A stretch of DNA of 64,000 nt from Heterobasidion occidentale (lineage: Eukaryota; Basidiomycota; Agaricomycetes; Russulales; Bondarzewiaceae): positions 2,356,001 to 2,420,000 of the forward strand of contig JBCAQO010000004.1 in NCBI GenBank assembly GCA_039111635.1. The letters run 5' to 3'. The position numbers were made by a program, and so were the translations under genes. Under the pieces are notes generated by a model, which was not told where the DNA came from, did not search any database, and saw nothing but the letters and a program-made list of their open reading frames with translations. This document shows positions 34,535 to 45,499 of this stretch, piece by piece (position 1 is the first letter of the stretch; the number at the start of each line of letters is the position of its first letter).

Positions 34535-36506
34535 TCACGGGCGATTCGACACGTATTCCGCTTTGTCTGGAACAGGTGGAGCCTCGTCTGTAGTCCGTTT
34601 CCAGGCGACAAATCCGCGCACACATCGGCAAATGTCGAAGCGAGTTGAGGACGAGGATACGGAGCTGTATCTGATGTTCTCAGGCTGTCGAGAGATGCGA
34701 TCGCGCCAGATGCGCCAGTCGGGGGGGTCGTCGGGGGGTGGACACCAACCGAGCGAAGCCTGAACCACATCGCGCATCCCTGTCCGATCTGCCATATCGC
34801 TGCAAAGTGAATACATCGTCAGAAACCATAGCAAGGAAAGAAGGGCTCCAGCGTGAAGTCGATCGAACAAGTTACTCACTTCTCCCAGTTCATCCAGGCA
34901 TATTCGAACTGATCCCTGGCCGTGTTTCGCTTTGGATGTTCCCTGACAATCTGAACGACCGGATCGTTCCCGTAGAGCCTCTCATATGCCTCCCAAATTG
35001 CTTCCTTGCACCCCTTCACGGCCTGCACCGCACGCGCCAGATGCATCGGTGCCGACGCGGAAAGATGGTGTGAGGGGCCTTTGTCGGACCTGATAGAGGA
35101 CGCGTCCGGTTCATCCTTGACGGTCGCATGTCGCAGATGCCGATACGGCACAGGATCGATTATCTGATCTAGCGTGGAGCCATCTGTCTTGCAACGGAAG
35201 GAGTTGCGGCCAGACACGACGGGCGTGTCTGAAAGAGGCAAAAGAATCTCAAGCGCGGGGAGGGCGCGATAATCCTGGAAAATCGTGGCGAGGTAGAGTG
35301 GGACAACGGAGGTGAGTTGTCCATTCAGCCAGCGCGAGTTGAGCATTTCTTGCCATGCTGCCAGCAGTTTAGAGTGGTCGAGGGGGTCCTCTCCGTTCTC
35401 GTCGTCCCAAGGTATTGGTGAATGGTACTGATACGAATCTTGACTCCCAGATTTGCTCTTGGTTAATCCTTCAGATGAGGTGTTTGGCTTGAAAGAGGAT
35501 GATCGGGTATCATATGTGAGAAGCGAGTTTCGACTGCGCGTTTTGAATGTTTGTGCTGAAGTTTCAGCTTCGGGTGATGATGATTGGTGATGCGGTTTGG
35601 AGACTGGGCGTCCGCCTGGAAAGATGAGATCATCTTCCAAGAGCTGAAAAATTATATCGTTGTTTCGATGACTAAAATTTCATGACGAACAAGACAGCTC
35701 ACCTCGAAGACACCGCCGGGTTTAAGAACGCGATTCACCTCCTATATGAGTGAGTCAGCGACGAGCCATGAATAATTGAAAATAGTTTCAGACTGATAGA
35801 CAGACCTCCAACAGAAATTGCCACTGAAAACGAGACACGCCGAACGTGAGCTACGGTCTCCAGTCGCCATTCGACAAGGGGAGACTCACTTCGAATTCAG
35901 GAACTCCCAAGGCACCATAGGATATTCGCACCATGTCGAACGTGCAATCATCATAGTTGAGTTGTTCCAAGCTGTCAGCGATCAATGGTAAGAAATTGAA
36001 GACATGAGCGATGTGACTGCACGCACTAATCGCCGTGGTCCCAGATCACCCGACTGGCGATACTGGTCATGTCGTGGATGCGATGAAGATTTGGTTGAAA
36101 GTGGCGTTTGTCCAAGCCAATGACCATGCAACGCTGCACTGTGGTGTCAGAAGAGGCGCGAACATGGAGCGGATAGTGAGCTCACAGGGTACTTGCGCGC
36201 CATCTCGATAGCCCAGTAACCACACCCACAGCCCAAATCTAGGATCATGGATGGAGGGGTCTCGAACTGGTGAATGGTCAAGCCGCCCACCAGAGAGGTG
36301 AGGAAAATGTGGTCCCAGACGCTGCTGTGGGGCCGGGAAAGCCGTGTCAGCGGAGTGGAACGAATGGCGTCGAACGGAACGCACAAATCGACCATGTCAG
36401 TGGAGGAGATCAAGGGATATTTGAATGGCTGCCTCTTGTGGGCCTTGTCTTTGAGCAAGTCGTGTTCGACGTCCTTAACGGTGAGGGCGTCTGGGAGGAC
36501 CACCAT
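34535..36506 (-). CDS. SAM-dependent methyltransferase
   Basis: Class I methyltransferase; target unknown. The first exon starts MVVLPDALTVKDVEHDLLKD and runs to SSVWDHIFLTSLVGG and motif I, ILDLGCGCGYWAIEMARKYP. The next exon gives RCMVIGLDKRHFQPNLHRIH and SIASRVIWDHGD. Then come YLEQLNYDDCTFDMVRISYG (motif IV region) and FLLEVNRVLKPGGVFEL-type motif VI. The long last part is peculiar to the fungal family: a Ser-rich insert (FKTRSRNSLLTYDTRSSSFK), then LLAAWQEMLNSRWLNGQLTS, EAIWEAYERLYGNDPVVQIV and a tail to DKAEYVSNRP. About seven introns. The splice at 36188/36125 needs the second of two AG acceptors to keep frame. The 5' end lies 421 bases from the divergent NDUFB8 start. The start at 36506 is the first ATG of the conserved region. 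Confidence 0.85.
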
Positions 36507-36927
36507 GTTTGCTTTCCGTCTGAGGGCGACGGGAAGGTATCTGAGGGGCGGGGTAAAGAGGGGTTGGGGGGTTGGATTAGGCAGCTTGAGAGAGTGTTGT
36601 GGACGAAGGGAGAGTGAAGGAAACTAATTACTGTCAAGGGAGCGGGGAGCTGAGGGACCACATGTCAGGACGCGCCCTCAGCTAGGTCCCACCTAATCTT
36701 CCAGAACCACGGCGGGCCTGCCCGATCGGGATCTGCGAATGGTTGCTGAAAAATACATTCGCAACCCAATCCGAAGGGGAAACGGAGTCCGCCCCGCTGG
36801 CGCACAAATATCCGACCTCGTCCGACCGGCCGCTGCTCCCCGGGGTCCCTTGCCTCCAGACCGACGCCTCTGGCACCGCCTGCTCACCGCACCACCCTAC
36901 TTACTCTAGAACCGTACCTGCACCGCG
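36507..36927. promoter_or_regulatory. Divergent promoter region, methyltransferase / NDUFB8
   Basis: A 421-bp gap with two start codons pointing outward. The left part is pyrimidine-rich on the minus strand. No TATA box stands out. Confidence 0.4.
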
Positions 36928-37516
36928 ATGAGCTCTGCCCGAGGCCTCCGTGTCGCCTTCAAGGCCAGACACCGTATCCTCATCTCGCCCTCCTCTCCGC
37001 TTCGGCGCTATGCTACCCCCGCCGTGTTCCACAAGAAAGAGCTGGACCCACAGCTCAACGGCTACCCACAACTTCCAGATGTCTCCAGACAGACCCTACC
37101 CCCCAGAGGCTGGTGGGACATCCAGATGAGGCGCAACCTCGGTGACACAGTCCGCCTTTCACTCTACCGCGCCCCTGCCTGTATGTGAACCCCTCGCTTT
37201 TATTCCAACAGCTGCATGAGCAGGAGGAGCTCCACTCGATGTGGGGTCCCGACGCCCCCCATGTGCCTCCTCCCACGGCTCTCCTACACTTCACCATCGC
37301 CACCCTCGGCTTCGTTACCTTTGGCTTTGCCTGCAAGTACATCCTCATACCCGAGCGCCCGTCCATCCCCCGACAGTACCCGTATGACGGTCTGGTCAAG
37401 GAATTGGGTGGAATAGAGGAGAACAAAGTAAGTTTATCCACTGCCATCTGACCCGGAACTTCGTATATTCACGCTTCGTGAAGCAAAACGCAGAAAGCTT
37501 GGAGGACGAGGAGTGA
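36928..37516 (+). CDS. Mitochondrial complex I subunit NDUFB8 (ASHI)
   Basis: Accessory subunit of the membrane arm of NADH:ubiquinone oxidoreductase. A mitochondrial presequence rich in Arg and Ser (MSSARGLRVAFKARHRILIS ... LRRYATP) precedes DPQLNGYPQLPDVSRQTLPP and RGWWDIQMRRNLGDTLHEQE, the family signature followed by MWGPDAPHVPP. One membrane segment follows (LHFTIATLGFVTFGFACKYI), then PSIPRQYPYDGLVKELGGIE and the short tail ENKQNAESLEDEE. Two introns: the first after GDT, the second after ENK with acceptor near 37484. Length is normal for fungal NDUFB8. Confidence 0.9.
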
Positions 37517-39814
37517 CCGTTGTATATCCAGAATGACACCTCCGTTGACTTCTTTCCCAACACGGTTGTGTTGCATCTCCTTTGGCTTCATTGACCCTCG
37601 AATTTCTCTATCTTTGTGGTGCTCCACCGCCATACTCAGTCATGACCTTGGCGAAGCTGCCCTATGACCCACGACCCACCCTCGTCCCGCTCGATCAACA
37701 CCGCATTGCAGCTCAAAATCCGGCCGAGCGAGCCATCGAGAGCTCCGACTACCCTAACAGGTAACGATATGCTAGCGAGATACACCCACGATCGTTCGCA
37801 CTCAAACCCTACTCCAAACCAAGACCCGGCCAGGAACAAGGACCGGAGCACTGGCCCGCGTCCTTTTTCTCCTTTTGCGGGGCGGCCTCCTTGGCCTTGG
37901 GTCAGTCTCATCGCAACCACACAGATTCCATCCATCAAATGGTCCTGCTGCGACCGGGTGCAATATAAGTAACTCAAGATTTTGGGTTAGATAGGACTCG
38001 CGTTGGGCGTGACGCGTGAAGCTTGAAGAGTTGCCGTCATAGCTCGTCTATTGTTGTCGATTGTTGATTGCGAATGACCCTGGCGCCAACCCTACGCCGC
38101 CGGCCGTGTCCACACAAGGTGACTGCGCGTGCTAGGAGCTGTGTACTAGCATCTAAGTATGTGGGTATGACGCGAGTGCCAGTGAAAACTTCAGCGTGAC
38201 GGCACACTGGGTCTTCTAGCCCGTTCCTTCGCCGCAGGGTAATGCTGGCCGGTTCGTAATGCTGGGTGGTCAGGCCACTCACTGATTCAGCCGCGTCTTC
38301 CGCCGCATCTTCCTCGCGAGGGCGCTGATGCTGTGACGTTGAGGTGTGGGCCAGGCTACAGCAGAGAGCCGAACGCTTTTGCGAAGCGACATGCGTGGCA
38401 AACATAAATCATGACGAATAGCCTTTGGCGCGTCCTCTCGTGCTTACTTATAAGCGTCCATGACATGCTTCAACCTTCTGACGGTTCGATCGGAAGGTTT
38501 GCAACAGGTGCGTCATGTGTGTTCTCTTTTGCGCGTGGTAGTGTGGCGATAACTGAAATGCCAGAGTATACAGAACATAGGTTCTCGAAGCAGTCCAGGC
38601 CGACTTCCTCCACCGCGCGTATTCTGTCGCCGATGCGAATCGGACAGAAATCTTCGAAGGATGCGTCTTCGAACCGGGCGCGAACTTCGATGGGTCCTCG
38701 GTCCAGAAGTAGTTCCGACTCGCCTCCCTTTCGCCACAAGGAGTGTCGATGGCCAGATTCTGCTTGCTTCGTGGACAATGGCCCGATAGCCTTAGTCTCC
38801 GTTGCTGACCCTATCACAGAAGACAGTCGTTCTGTGTATATAGGACGATAGCCTTGCGCTGATCAGCCTTCCAAACTCGCCATTATCGATCCAGTCAGCG
38901 GTCGACACCTGCGAACACGATCGGCAACCGCTGTTCCAATTGGCCTCGTCAGCTGCTGCTCAAGCTCGAGAGCGCGGCGGTCCGTGAGAGCCCCGCGTCT
39001 ATGCTCATGGCTTTGCCTCAGGTTCCTATCAGAAGATGCACTTGCCACCATGTCTCGCCTAGCTGTACATATTAGCTACTGCATACCTGTAATCCCCGTC
39101 GTAACTCCACAGGTCCGTCGCTTGCTTTTAGTATGGTCTCGGAAGGCGTGGCATTTTCACATCCGCTTTGCGTGGCAACCTGTGGCAACGTGTCGGCTCT
39201 CTCTCTTCTTCTGCCAGTCGTGCGCGAGCGTCGGAGGCTTGCCATGTCCCGCATGCGTGGCTATGATCAGATCAAAAGAACGAGAGCTGCTTACCTTAGA
39301 TTGATGCCATTAGCTCTCCATCCAAGGATCCTCTCCACTTCAAAATGAAGATGTGGGAGGGCTGAGTACAACTTAGCGCGAGCCGCGCTCGGCTTTTGGA
39401 AATGCCTACATCAGCCAGTAGAATCCCCCGAACCCAGGTTCGACATATTCTGTTCATCTTGTCGTACCACACGCGCTATTCATGTAAAGGGATCGGCGGG
39501 CTCTGACATTGAACAGGCTCTGACGGGTGTTGAGGACAGCCCGATATGACGCCATCAAGGCCTTACCAATCTGGCAGGTCACTTTCCTTTCTCAGTCAAC
39601 CCGACGCGAGTCGAGACCCACAAGAGCTCCGCCGGCATGCACGCAGCACGAAAAAAAGTACTGTATCCACCTGTATCTACTGGATCGACAACGGAGCTGG
39701 CGGACGGATCGCATCGATAGAGCACGTCGGGGAGATAAAGCCTAATGTCTAATCGTCGGCATCCCACTCGCGGGTCGGCTACCTCGGGACAGAGGCGCCT
39801 GGCGCGGGGGAGGA
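37517..39814. other. 2.3-kb region without a supported gene
   Basis: Overlapping open frames exist on both strands at 38411-38851 (plus, 146 codons) and 38470-38817 (minus, 115 codons). The minus frame reads more like protein (FEDASFEDFCPIRIGDRIRA and GLDCFENLCSVYSGISVIAT) but I know no family for it. The rest has only short frames. This may be relic DNA on the left edge of the ADH array. Confidence 0.4.
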
Positions 39815-39823
39815 TATATAAAT
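39815..39823 (+). promoter_or_regulatory. TATA box of ADH copy 1
   Basis: tatataaat lies 52 bases before the ATG at 39868. The other two ADH copies have a similar element at almost the same distance. Confidence 0.65.
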
Positions 39824-39867
39824 CATGGCTGAAGAGCAGAAAATTACGCTCGTTCTAATCACACACT

Positions 39868-41459
39868 ATGTCTGCTAAAGGGTGAGCTCTACGGTTGCGA
39901 TTGCACTGTTTATCAAGTGACGCTGACATCTGGAGATTTTAGTTACGCCATTCATGATACCAGCAAGTACGCTGCCTCTCTTCCGCTCCGAGGCCGGTAA
40001 AATTGACCTCAGATCTAGGTGGAGCAATTTCAAGCTCATCTCATATGATCTCAAGGCTGCCGACGACTATGACATCGATATCGCGTTCGTTGGTCCTCAC
40101 TGTCTCTTATTTTATTCTCGTTTGACTCTCCATTTGTCTGTTCTTCAACAGTATAACGCACTGCGGGATATGCGGCTCTGACTTGCACACGATCAAGGCG
40201 GAATGGGGCAAGCCAGACCTCCCGGTCGTCGTGGGACACGAAATTGTTGGCACGGTATCTCGCGTCGGTCCTAAGGTGACCGAATTCAAGATCGGCGACC
40301 GAGCGGGTGTCGGTGCGCAGGTCTGCTCATGCTTCGACTGCAGTGCGTTCTATTTCTTCTTCGATGTCAAGAAGTTCTTACCCATATATTTGTAGGAAAT
40401 TGCAACAATGACAACGAAAACTATTGCCATAAAATGGTCGACACCTACAATGCGAAATACCCAAATGGCGACAGGGTAAGGGCTCTCTTCATCGGCCACC
40501 TACAGGCGTTGATTTACCCTGTGACTCGATCATCGTTGTTGAATCGTGCAGGCGAACGGAGGTTACTCTACAGCCATACGCGTCCACGAGCGCTTTGTCT
40601 TCCCCATCCCTGAGCAACTTCCGTCAGAGATCGCAGCCCCAATGCTCTGCGCTGGCCTGACGACTTACTCGCCGCTCGTGAGAAACGGCTGTGGTCCTGG
40701 AAAGAAAGTCGGTGTTGTAGGCATAGGTGGCTTGGGACATTTCGCCATTATGTGGTCAGTCATATTCTAAAGTCGACTGCATTCAGCCCATGCTCATATG
40801 ACCGATAGGGCCAAGGCGCTTGGCGCAGAGGTCTATGCGCTGACTCACAGCACGCACAAAGACGGTGATATCAAAAGACTAGGAGCCGATATTATCGTGA
40901 GTTCGCTCAGATAAAGTTGTTGGTATCTTGGCCATCCCAACGCCTGTCCCTGTATTCAGCTGCATACAGGCGAGCAAACGTTTGCAGACTCTCACGTCGG
41001 GGAGCTGGATATCATTATCAACGTAAGTCGACATCTCTAACCATATCACGCATAGTGACCAAGCCTCGCAAACACAGACTGTCAGCATCTCCGCTGGCTT
41101 TCCGCTCAAGAAGATTCTCTCACTCCTGGCGGTGGGTGGGCACATAGTATGCGTTGGGTTGCCAGAGGAGCCTCTGCCCGAGATCGCCGCCTTTGACCTC
41201 ATTAGGGGGTGCGCCATCGCCGGTTCGCATCTTGGAAACAAGAAAGAAGCAATCGCGATGCTCGAGTTAGCCAGCAAGCAGAATCTTCGTAGTTGGATCG
41301 AGGTGCTACCAATGAGCAAGGCTAAAGAAGGGGTCGAGAGAGTTGACAGGGGTGACGTGCGCTATAGGTGTGTTCTTCTGCTACTGATGGGCAGGATGTC
41401 TCAAGTAACTCTCCAATCCTAGGATCGTTTTGGAGAATGACATCGACGTTTCCAAATGA
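39868..41459 (+). CDS. Zinc-type alcohol dehydrogenase (ADH6/cinnamyl-ADH type), copy 1
   Basis: NADP-dependent medium-chain dehydrogenase that would reduce aliphatic or aromatic aldehydes. Exons give MSAKGYAIHDTSK, WSNFKLISYDLKAADDYDID, and THCGICGSDLHTIKAEWGKP with the catalytic zinc Cys, followed by VVVGHEIVGTVSRVG (His-Glu ligands). The structural zinc site is CSCFDCRNCNNDNENYC. Next are IPEQLPSEIAAPMLCAGLTT (third catalytic Cys), the Rossmann loop VGVVGIGGLGHFAIMWAKAL, and the C-terminal block SWIEVLPMSKAKEGVERVDR ending LENDIDVSK. Nine or so introns in positions shared with the other copies. A TATA box stands 52 bases upstream. No lesion seen. Confidence 0.9.
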
Positions 41460-42290
41460 ATAGATCTTCGTTGTATCGCCAGCATCCACATGTCTCATTT
41501 GATTATTTCTATCTCCTATCTTTATTCAAAAATTCAGCTGATCAGTATTTTGTAGCCGTCATCTTACCAGTCGGCTTCTCGAAACCTCACAAAGATCTCA
41601 CTATAAATTTCGTTGGAGCCCGAAGTTCTCCTACGCTCGGAGGCCTGCGTGAACGAAATCAAAAATTAAGCTGGGAATACATGCAATCGTGAAGTCTTTT
41701 TTCTTGCGCTTTAGGTGTTGGAAGGCACGCCAGTCCCGACTGCTCTTTCAACCTCAATGCTGCCTACTTTGAGACTCGTGCCTAACTTGGTCTTCATCAT
41801 TTGCATCTCATTCACGGTGGTCGGCACCACAAGCAGATCAGGATATTCCCTGAAATTCGCTCTCCCGCCCCTCGAGCGAGCTTCCACGATGGCCTGATGC
41901 TGATGCTAGAGTCTTGCGTTCCCAGGACCTCGTATAAACAAAGCGATGAACTCCTACAATCGAAAGCCAGCGAGACAATTCGACGTTTCTCATTGCGAAC
42001 GGATAGGTCTGGTATTCTGCTCCGAGCCCGTCAGTTCAGCCTCGTACAGGTATGGTGACAACATTATCCGTATTCGCTCTGGCCCTTACCTGTGCAATCT
42101 GGCAGGTTGCCTTCCTTTTACAGCCAAATTGATGATGGAGCTCAATAGATCTCTATGTTCGTCATGATCCTCGACACATAAGTGCGATGTCTATGCTTCA
42201 GATCGGCGAGGGAGTCGGCCGGACGTATATCGATACGTCATAAGTGCACGCCAGAGTTCGTCACTTGCGTAGGACATAGGTACCGGAGAA
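41460..42290. other. Intergenic region between ADH copies 1 and 2
   Basis: Contains short frames only (for example 41715-41897). I see no further ADH exon in it. The right end holds the copy 2 promoter. Confidence 0.45.
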
Positions 42291-42299
42291 TACATAAAG
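42291..42299 (+). promoter_or_regulatory. TATA-like element of ADH copy 2
   Basis: tacataaag lies 57 bases before the ATG at 42349. It is weaker than the elements of copies 1 and 3 because of the C at the third position. Confidence 0.5.
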
Positions 42300-42348
42300 C
42301 CTTGTCGAGGGACAGAAAATTCCTACACTTTCATCTGCACTGTACATC

Positions 42349-43940
42349 ATGTCCGCCAAGGGGTGAGCTATCTCCGCGGAATCTGTGAATCGCCAACAAT
42401 ACTGATGCCCTGACGATTGTTCAAGTTATGCCATCCATGACACTAAAAAGTACGCAGCTCCCAGTACACTTCTCGTTTCTCAAAGGTAGTATTGACCATG
42501 CTCAAGGTGGAGCGACTTCAAGCTCATCTCGTACGCTCTCAAGACCGCCGGCGATTATGATATTGATATCGCGTCAGTGACCATGGACTCTCGCTACGCG
42601 ATTCCTAATATCTAACCCACTCTTTTCAGAGTAACTCATTGCGGAATTTGCGGATCTGACTTGCATACTATCAAGTCGGAGTGGGGCAAGCCAGACCTCC
42701 CGGTCGTTGTGGGACACGAGATCGTCGGCACGGTCACCCGTGTCGGTCCCAAAGTGACTGAATTTAAGGTCGGCGACCGAGCGGGTGTCGGTGCGCAAGT
42801 CTCCTCGTGCTTCAACTGCAGTGTGTTATAGCCCTTCATTGTTTTTGATTATCTTAACGTATACATTTCCAGAGAACTGCAATAATGATAACGAGAATTA
42901 CTGTCCTAAACAGGTCGACACGTACAATGCGAAGTACCCCAATGGCGACAAGGTATGAGATCTCCTCACTTGCCGCGAACAATCTCTGGCACTATTGATG
43001 AACTATGAATTATGCGACTTCGTAGGCGATGGGCGGGTTTTCCACGGCCGTTCGTGTCCATGAGCGCTTCGTCTTCCCCATCCCGGATCAGCTTCCGTCC
43101 GAAATCGCAGCGCCTATGCTTTGTGCTGGCCTGACGACATATTCCCCGCTTGTCAGGAACGGCTGTGGGCCTGGAAAGAAAGTCGGTGTCATAGGCATCG
43201 GCGGGTTGGGACATTTCGCCATCATGTGGTGGGTAACGTTCATCACTATACACTCGTATGGGGACGCTCATGTACCTCGCTAGGGCTAAGGCACTTGGCG
43301 CAGAGGTATATGCGCTGACTAGCAGCGCGGACAAGGATGATGATATCAAAAAGCTGGGTGGTGACCACATCGTGGGTGCTTCCAATATTGCCACTGCGTC
43401 ATCGTTCCAAATCCTAGCCTTTGTTTAGTTGCACACTGCCGAGCTGGATTTTGCGGATCCCTATCAAGGGGAGCTAGATATCATCATTATGGTCAGCTTT
43501 CACTTTGCAACGACTCATGCAAAACAATTGATTGTTGAGTCTTTGCGAGCACAGTGCGCCAATATCACCACTAGCTTTCCGCTCAAAAAGGCACTCACTC
43601 TCCTGGCCGTAGGTGGGCACATGATATGTGACGGGTTGCCCAAAAATTCACTGCCCGAGATCGCTCCCTTCGACCTTTCCGGCGGGTGCGCTATCGGAGG
43701 CTCGCATATTGGTAGTAAGAAAGAGGTGATTGCGATGCTTGAACTTGCATGCAAGCAGAACCTGCGTAGTTGGATTGAGGTGCTGCCGATGAGCAAGGCT
43801 AAAGAAGGCGTGGAGAAGGTTGACCGGGGAGACGTGCGTTATAGGTAGGACCTTCTAGGTTTTTGAACCGGCAGGCAAGCATATTGAATTGCTCTTCACT
43901 CAGAGTCGTCTTGAAAAATGACATCAACGCTTCTGCGTGA
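42349..43940 (+). CDS. Zinc-type alcohol dehydrogenase (ADH6/cinnamyl-ADH type), copy 2
   Basis: Same family and exon layout as copy 1: MSAKGYAIHDTKK, WSDFKLISYALKTAGDYDID, THCGICGSDLHTIKSEWGKP, VVVGHEIVGTVTRVG. The structural zinc site is SSCFNC plus NCNNDNENYC, so the four zinc Cys are kept. Rossmann loop VGVIGIGGLGHFAIMW. It differs most in the C-terminal half: ICDGLPKNSLPEIAPFDLSG replaces VCVGLPEEPLPEIAAFDL, and CANITTSFPLKKALTLL replaces TVSISAGFPLKKILSLL. The end is LKNDINASA. All exons remain in frame. The changes cluster near the substrate and cofactor pocket region, so altered specificity is possible (inference). Confidence 0.88.
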
Positions 43941-45439
43941 GCAATCGATCGACGACTCGGCGACTCGCTGGCCATCACGTCTACCCAGGCTCCTCGTACT
44001 ACTCTTATCTTCCGTAATAGTCTCACTCCCTCCTTCGCAATCCATGCCACACATCACTGTCAAAATAATCAGTAGTTTGTACTCTTGATTTCGGGTCCTT
44101 GGGGCATAGATCTTCGAGTTCACCGTACCAGTGTCCAGCTAGAATGCTCCGGCTAGTGCCGGCTGTGGATTGAATCTCAGCAAACTTGATCTCGCGAGTC
44201 TACTGATGTGCACACGTACACCGACTAGAGTACATCTGAGTACATCTCAGGACATAAGTCATAGCAAGGGCTATGTCGCCACCGCCCGAAACTCCACTGG
44301 AGGGAACTGGAATTGCGCTTTTGCTCCGAAAGGAGACCTCGTCTCAGCTTGTTGACCTGAAACGCCAACTCATCAGTGGGAAACGATTTAAACCACGGAT
44401 CTTCTCATGGCTACGGAGGTCTACGGAGGAGAGACTATACCGCCCCAGTATTTTCTATATTTGAGAGCTTTTTCCGGACAATCCGACACTCGCCACGGAA
44501 CAACAAAGCCGCGGTCTGTGTAAATACCTCACATCCTTACCAATGACATTGCTTACGCTCCGAACATGAACGACAGTTTCCCTTTGTTTCATTCGTTGGA
44601 GACTAGACACGTAACCTGTCCTTTCCGCAGACTTCCCGACTGTGTTAGCGGTCTCGGATTGGCATGACCGGAACCACAAAAGGCAACAGAACGCGTGGTC
44701 CGGGTGTCATTCTTCGCGAATTCGCATCGCGCAATCCCCTGTCCCCTTGTTCTTCTTCTGCGATCAGGTCAGCTTTCTCTACCCTCCTGGAATGGATGTA
44801 AATTATCCGTGACTTAACATGTCTCAGGACACCTTGAGACCCAGAGACGTTCAGGGTTATAGCCGCACGATGATGCTAGAGAACATGCTCAGTCACCGCC
44901 TATTGTTCGAGAGCTTCTCAGTGACTCTTTGTGAGTCAGTCGTCTATTATGGGACCTCTATCAGCCTCTATCTCTGACGTTATCGGGCGGGAAGGTGGTG
45001 GATGCAAGGATCACTATGAACTTCTGAGAAGACTCGAGGGAGCTGGAAGGCTTTCTGAGGGCATAACACGTGTTCCCATTGATAGTCAATACGTTGCGTG
45101 CGCACTAGAGAATGCCTGTGGGATTCCTTTGAGCAGAGAAATGTCCTTTAAGTATGTGGTGTCATTCATCCAAAAATACATCGGCCTCACTTATCAGTAA
45201 GCCTTCCCTTTTTTCAAGGGTCAAACCCCTTAGGAAGCTCCGAGGCTTCGATAGTCACCGTGGTTGACTCGAAGAGAAGAAGAAAATCTTTCTGTTTGCT
45301 TCGGATGACAGCACACTTCGGTGAATGTCGCGCATGTCGCAAGCACGTCCCGACGTCGGCAGCGGCGGGCTGCTTCAACGATACTCTTCGGCATCTTGCT
45401 CTCGGATCGGCAGTGACGCAGTCTCGGCAGTGTGAGTCC
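43941..45439. other. 1.5-kb intergenic region between ADH copies 2 and 3
   Basis: The longest open frame is 89 codons (44931-45200, plus), with no family recognised. I see no ADH fragment. It may be the trace of a lost gene or an inserted element, but no terminal repeats are visible. Confidence 0.4.
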
Positions 45440-45448
45440 TATATAAAG
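45440..45448 (+). promoter_or_regulatory. TATA box of ADH copy 3
   Basis: tatataaag lies 59 bases before the ATG at 45500, close to the spacing seen for copies 1 and 2. Confidence 0.65.
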
Positions 45449-45499
45449 TCTTCGTTAAAGCATGAAGAACAAACCCGCACCTCATACTGTATAATCATC

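Noticed and set aside
38411..38851. Hypothetical protein gene with overlapping frames on both strands
   Set aside because: No domain, no splice support and no bias that favours one strand clearly, so I left it as part of an uncharacterised region.
42785..42830. Loss of a structural zinc cysteine in ADH copy 2 (SSCFNC against CSCFDC)
   Set aside because: Alignment with ADH6 places the four zinc cysteines at the second Cys of CSC, then DC, NC and YC. The replaced Cys is extra, so the site is intact.
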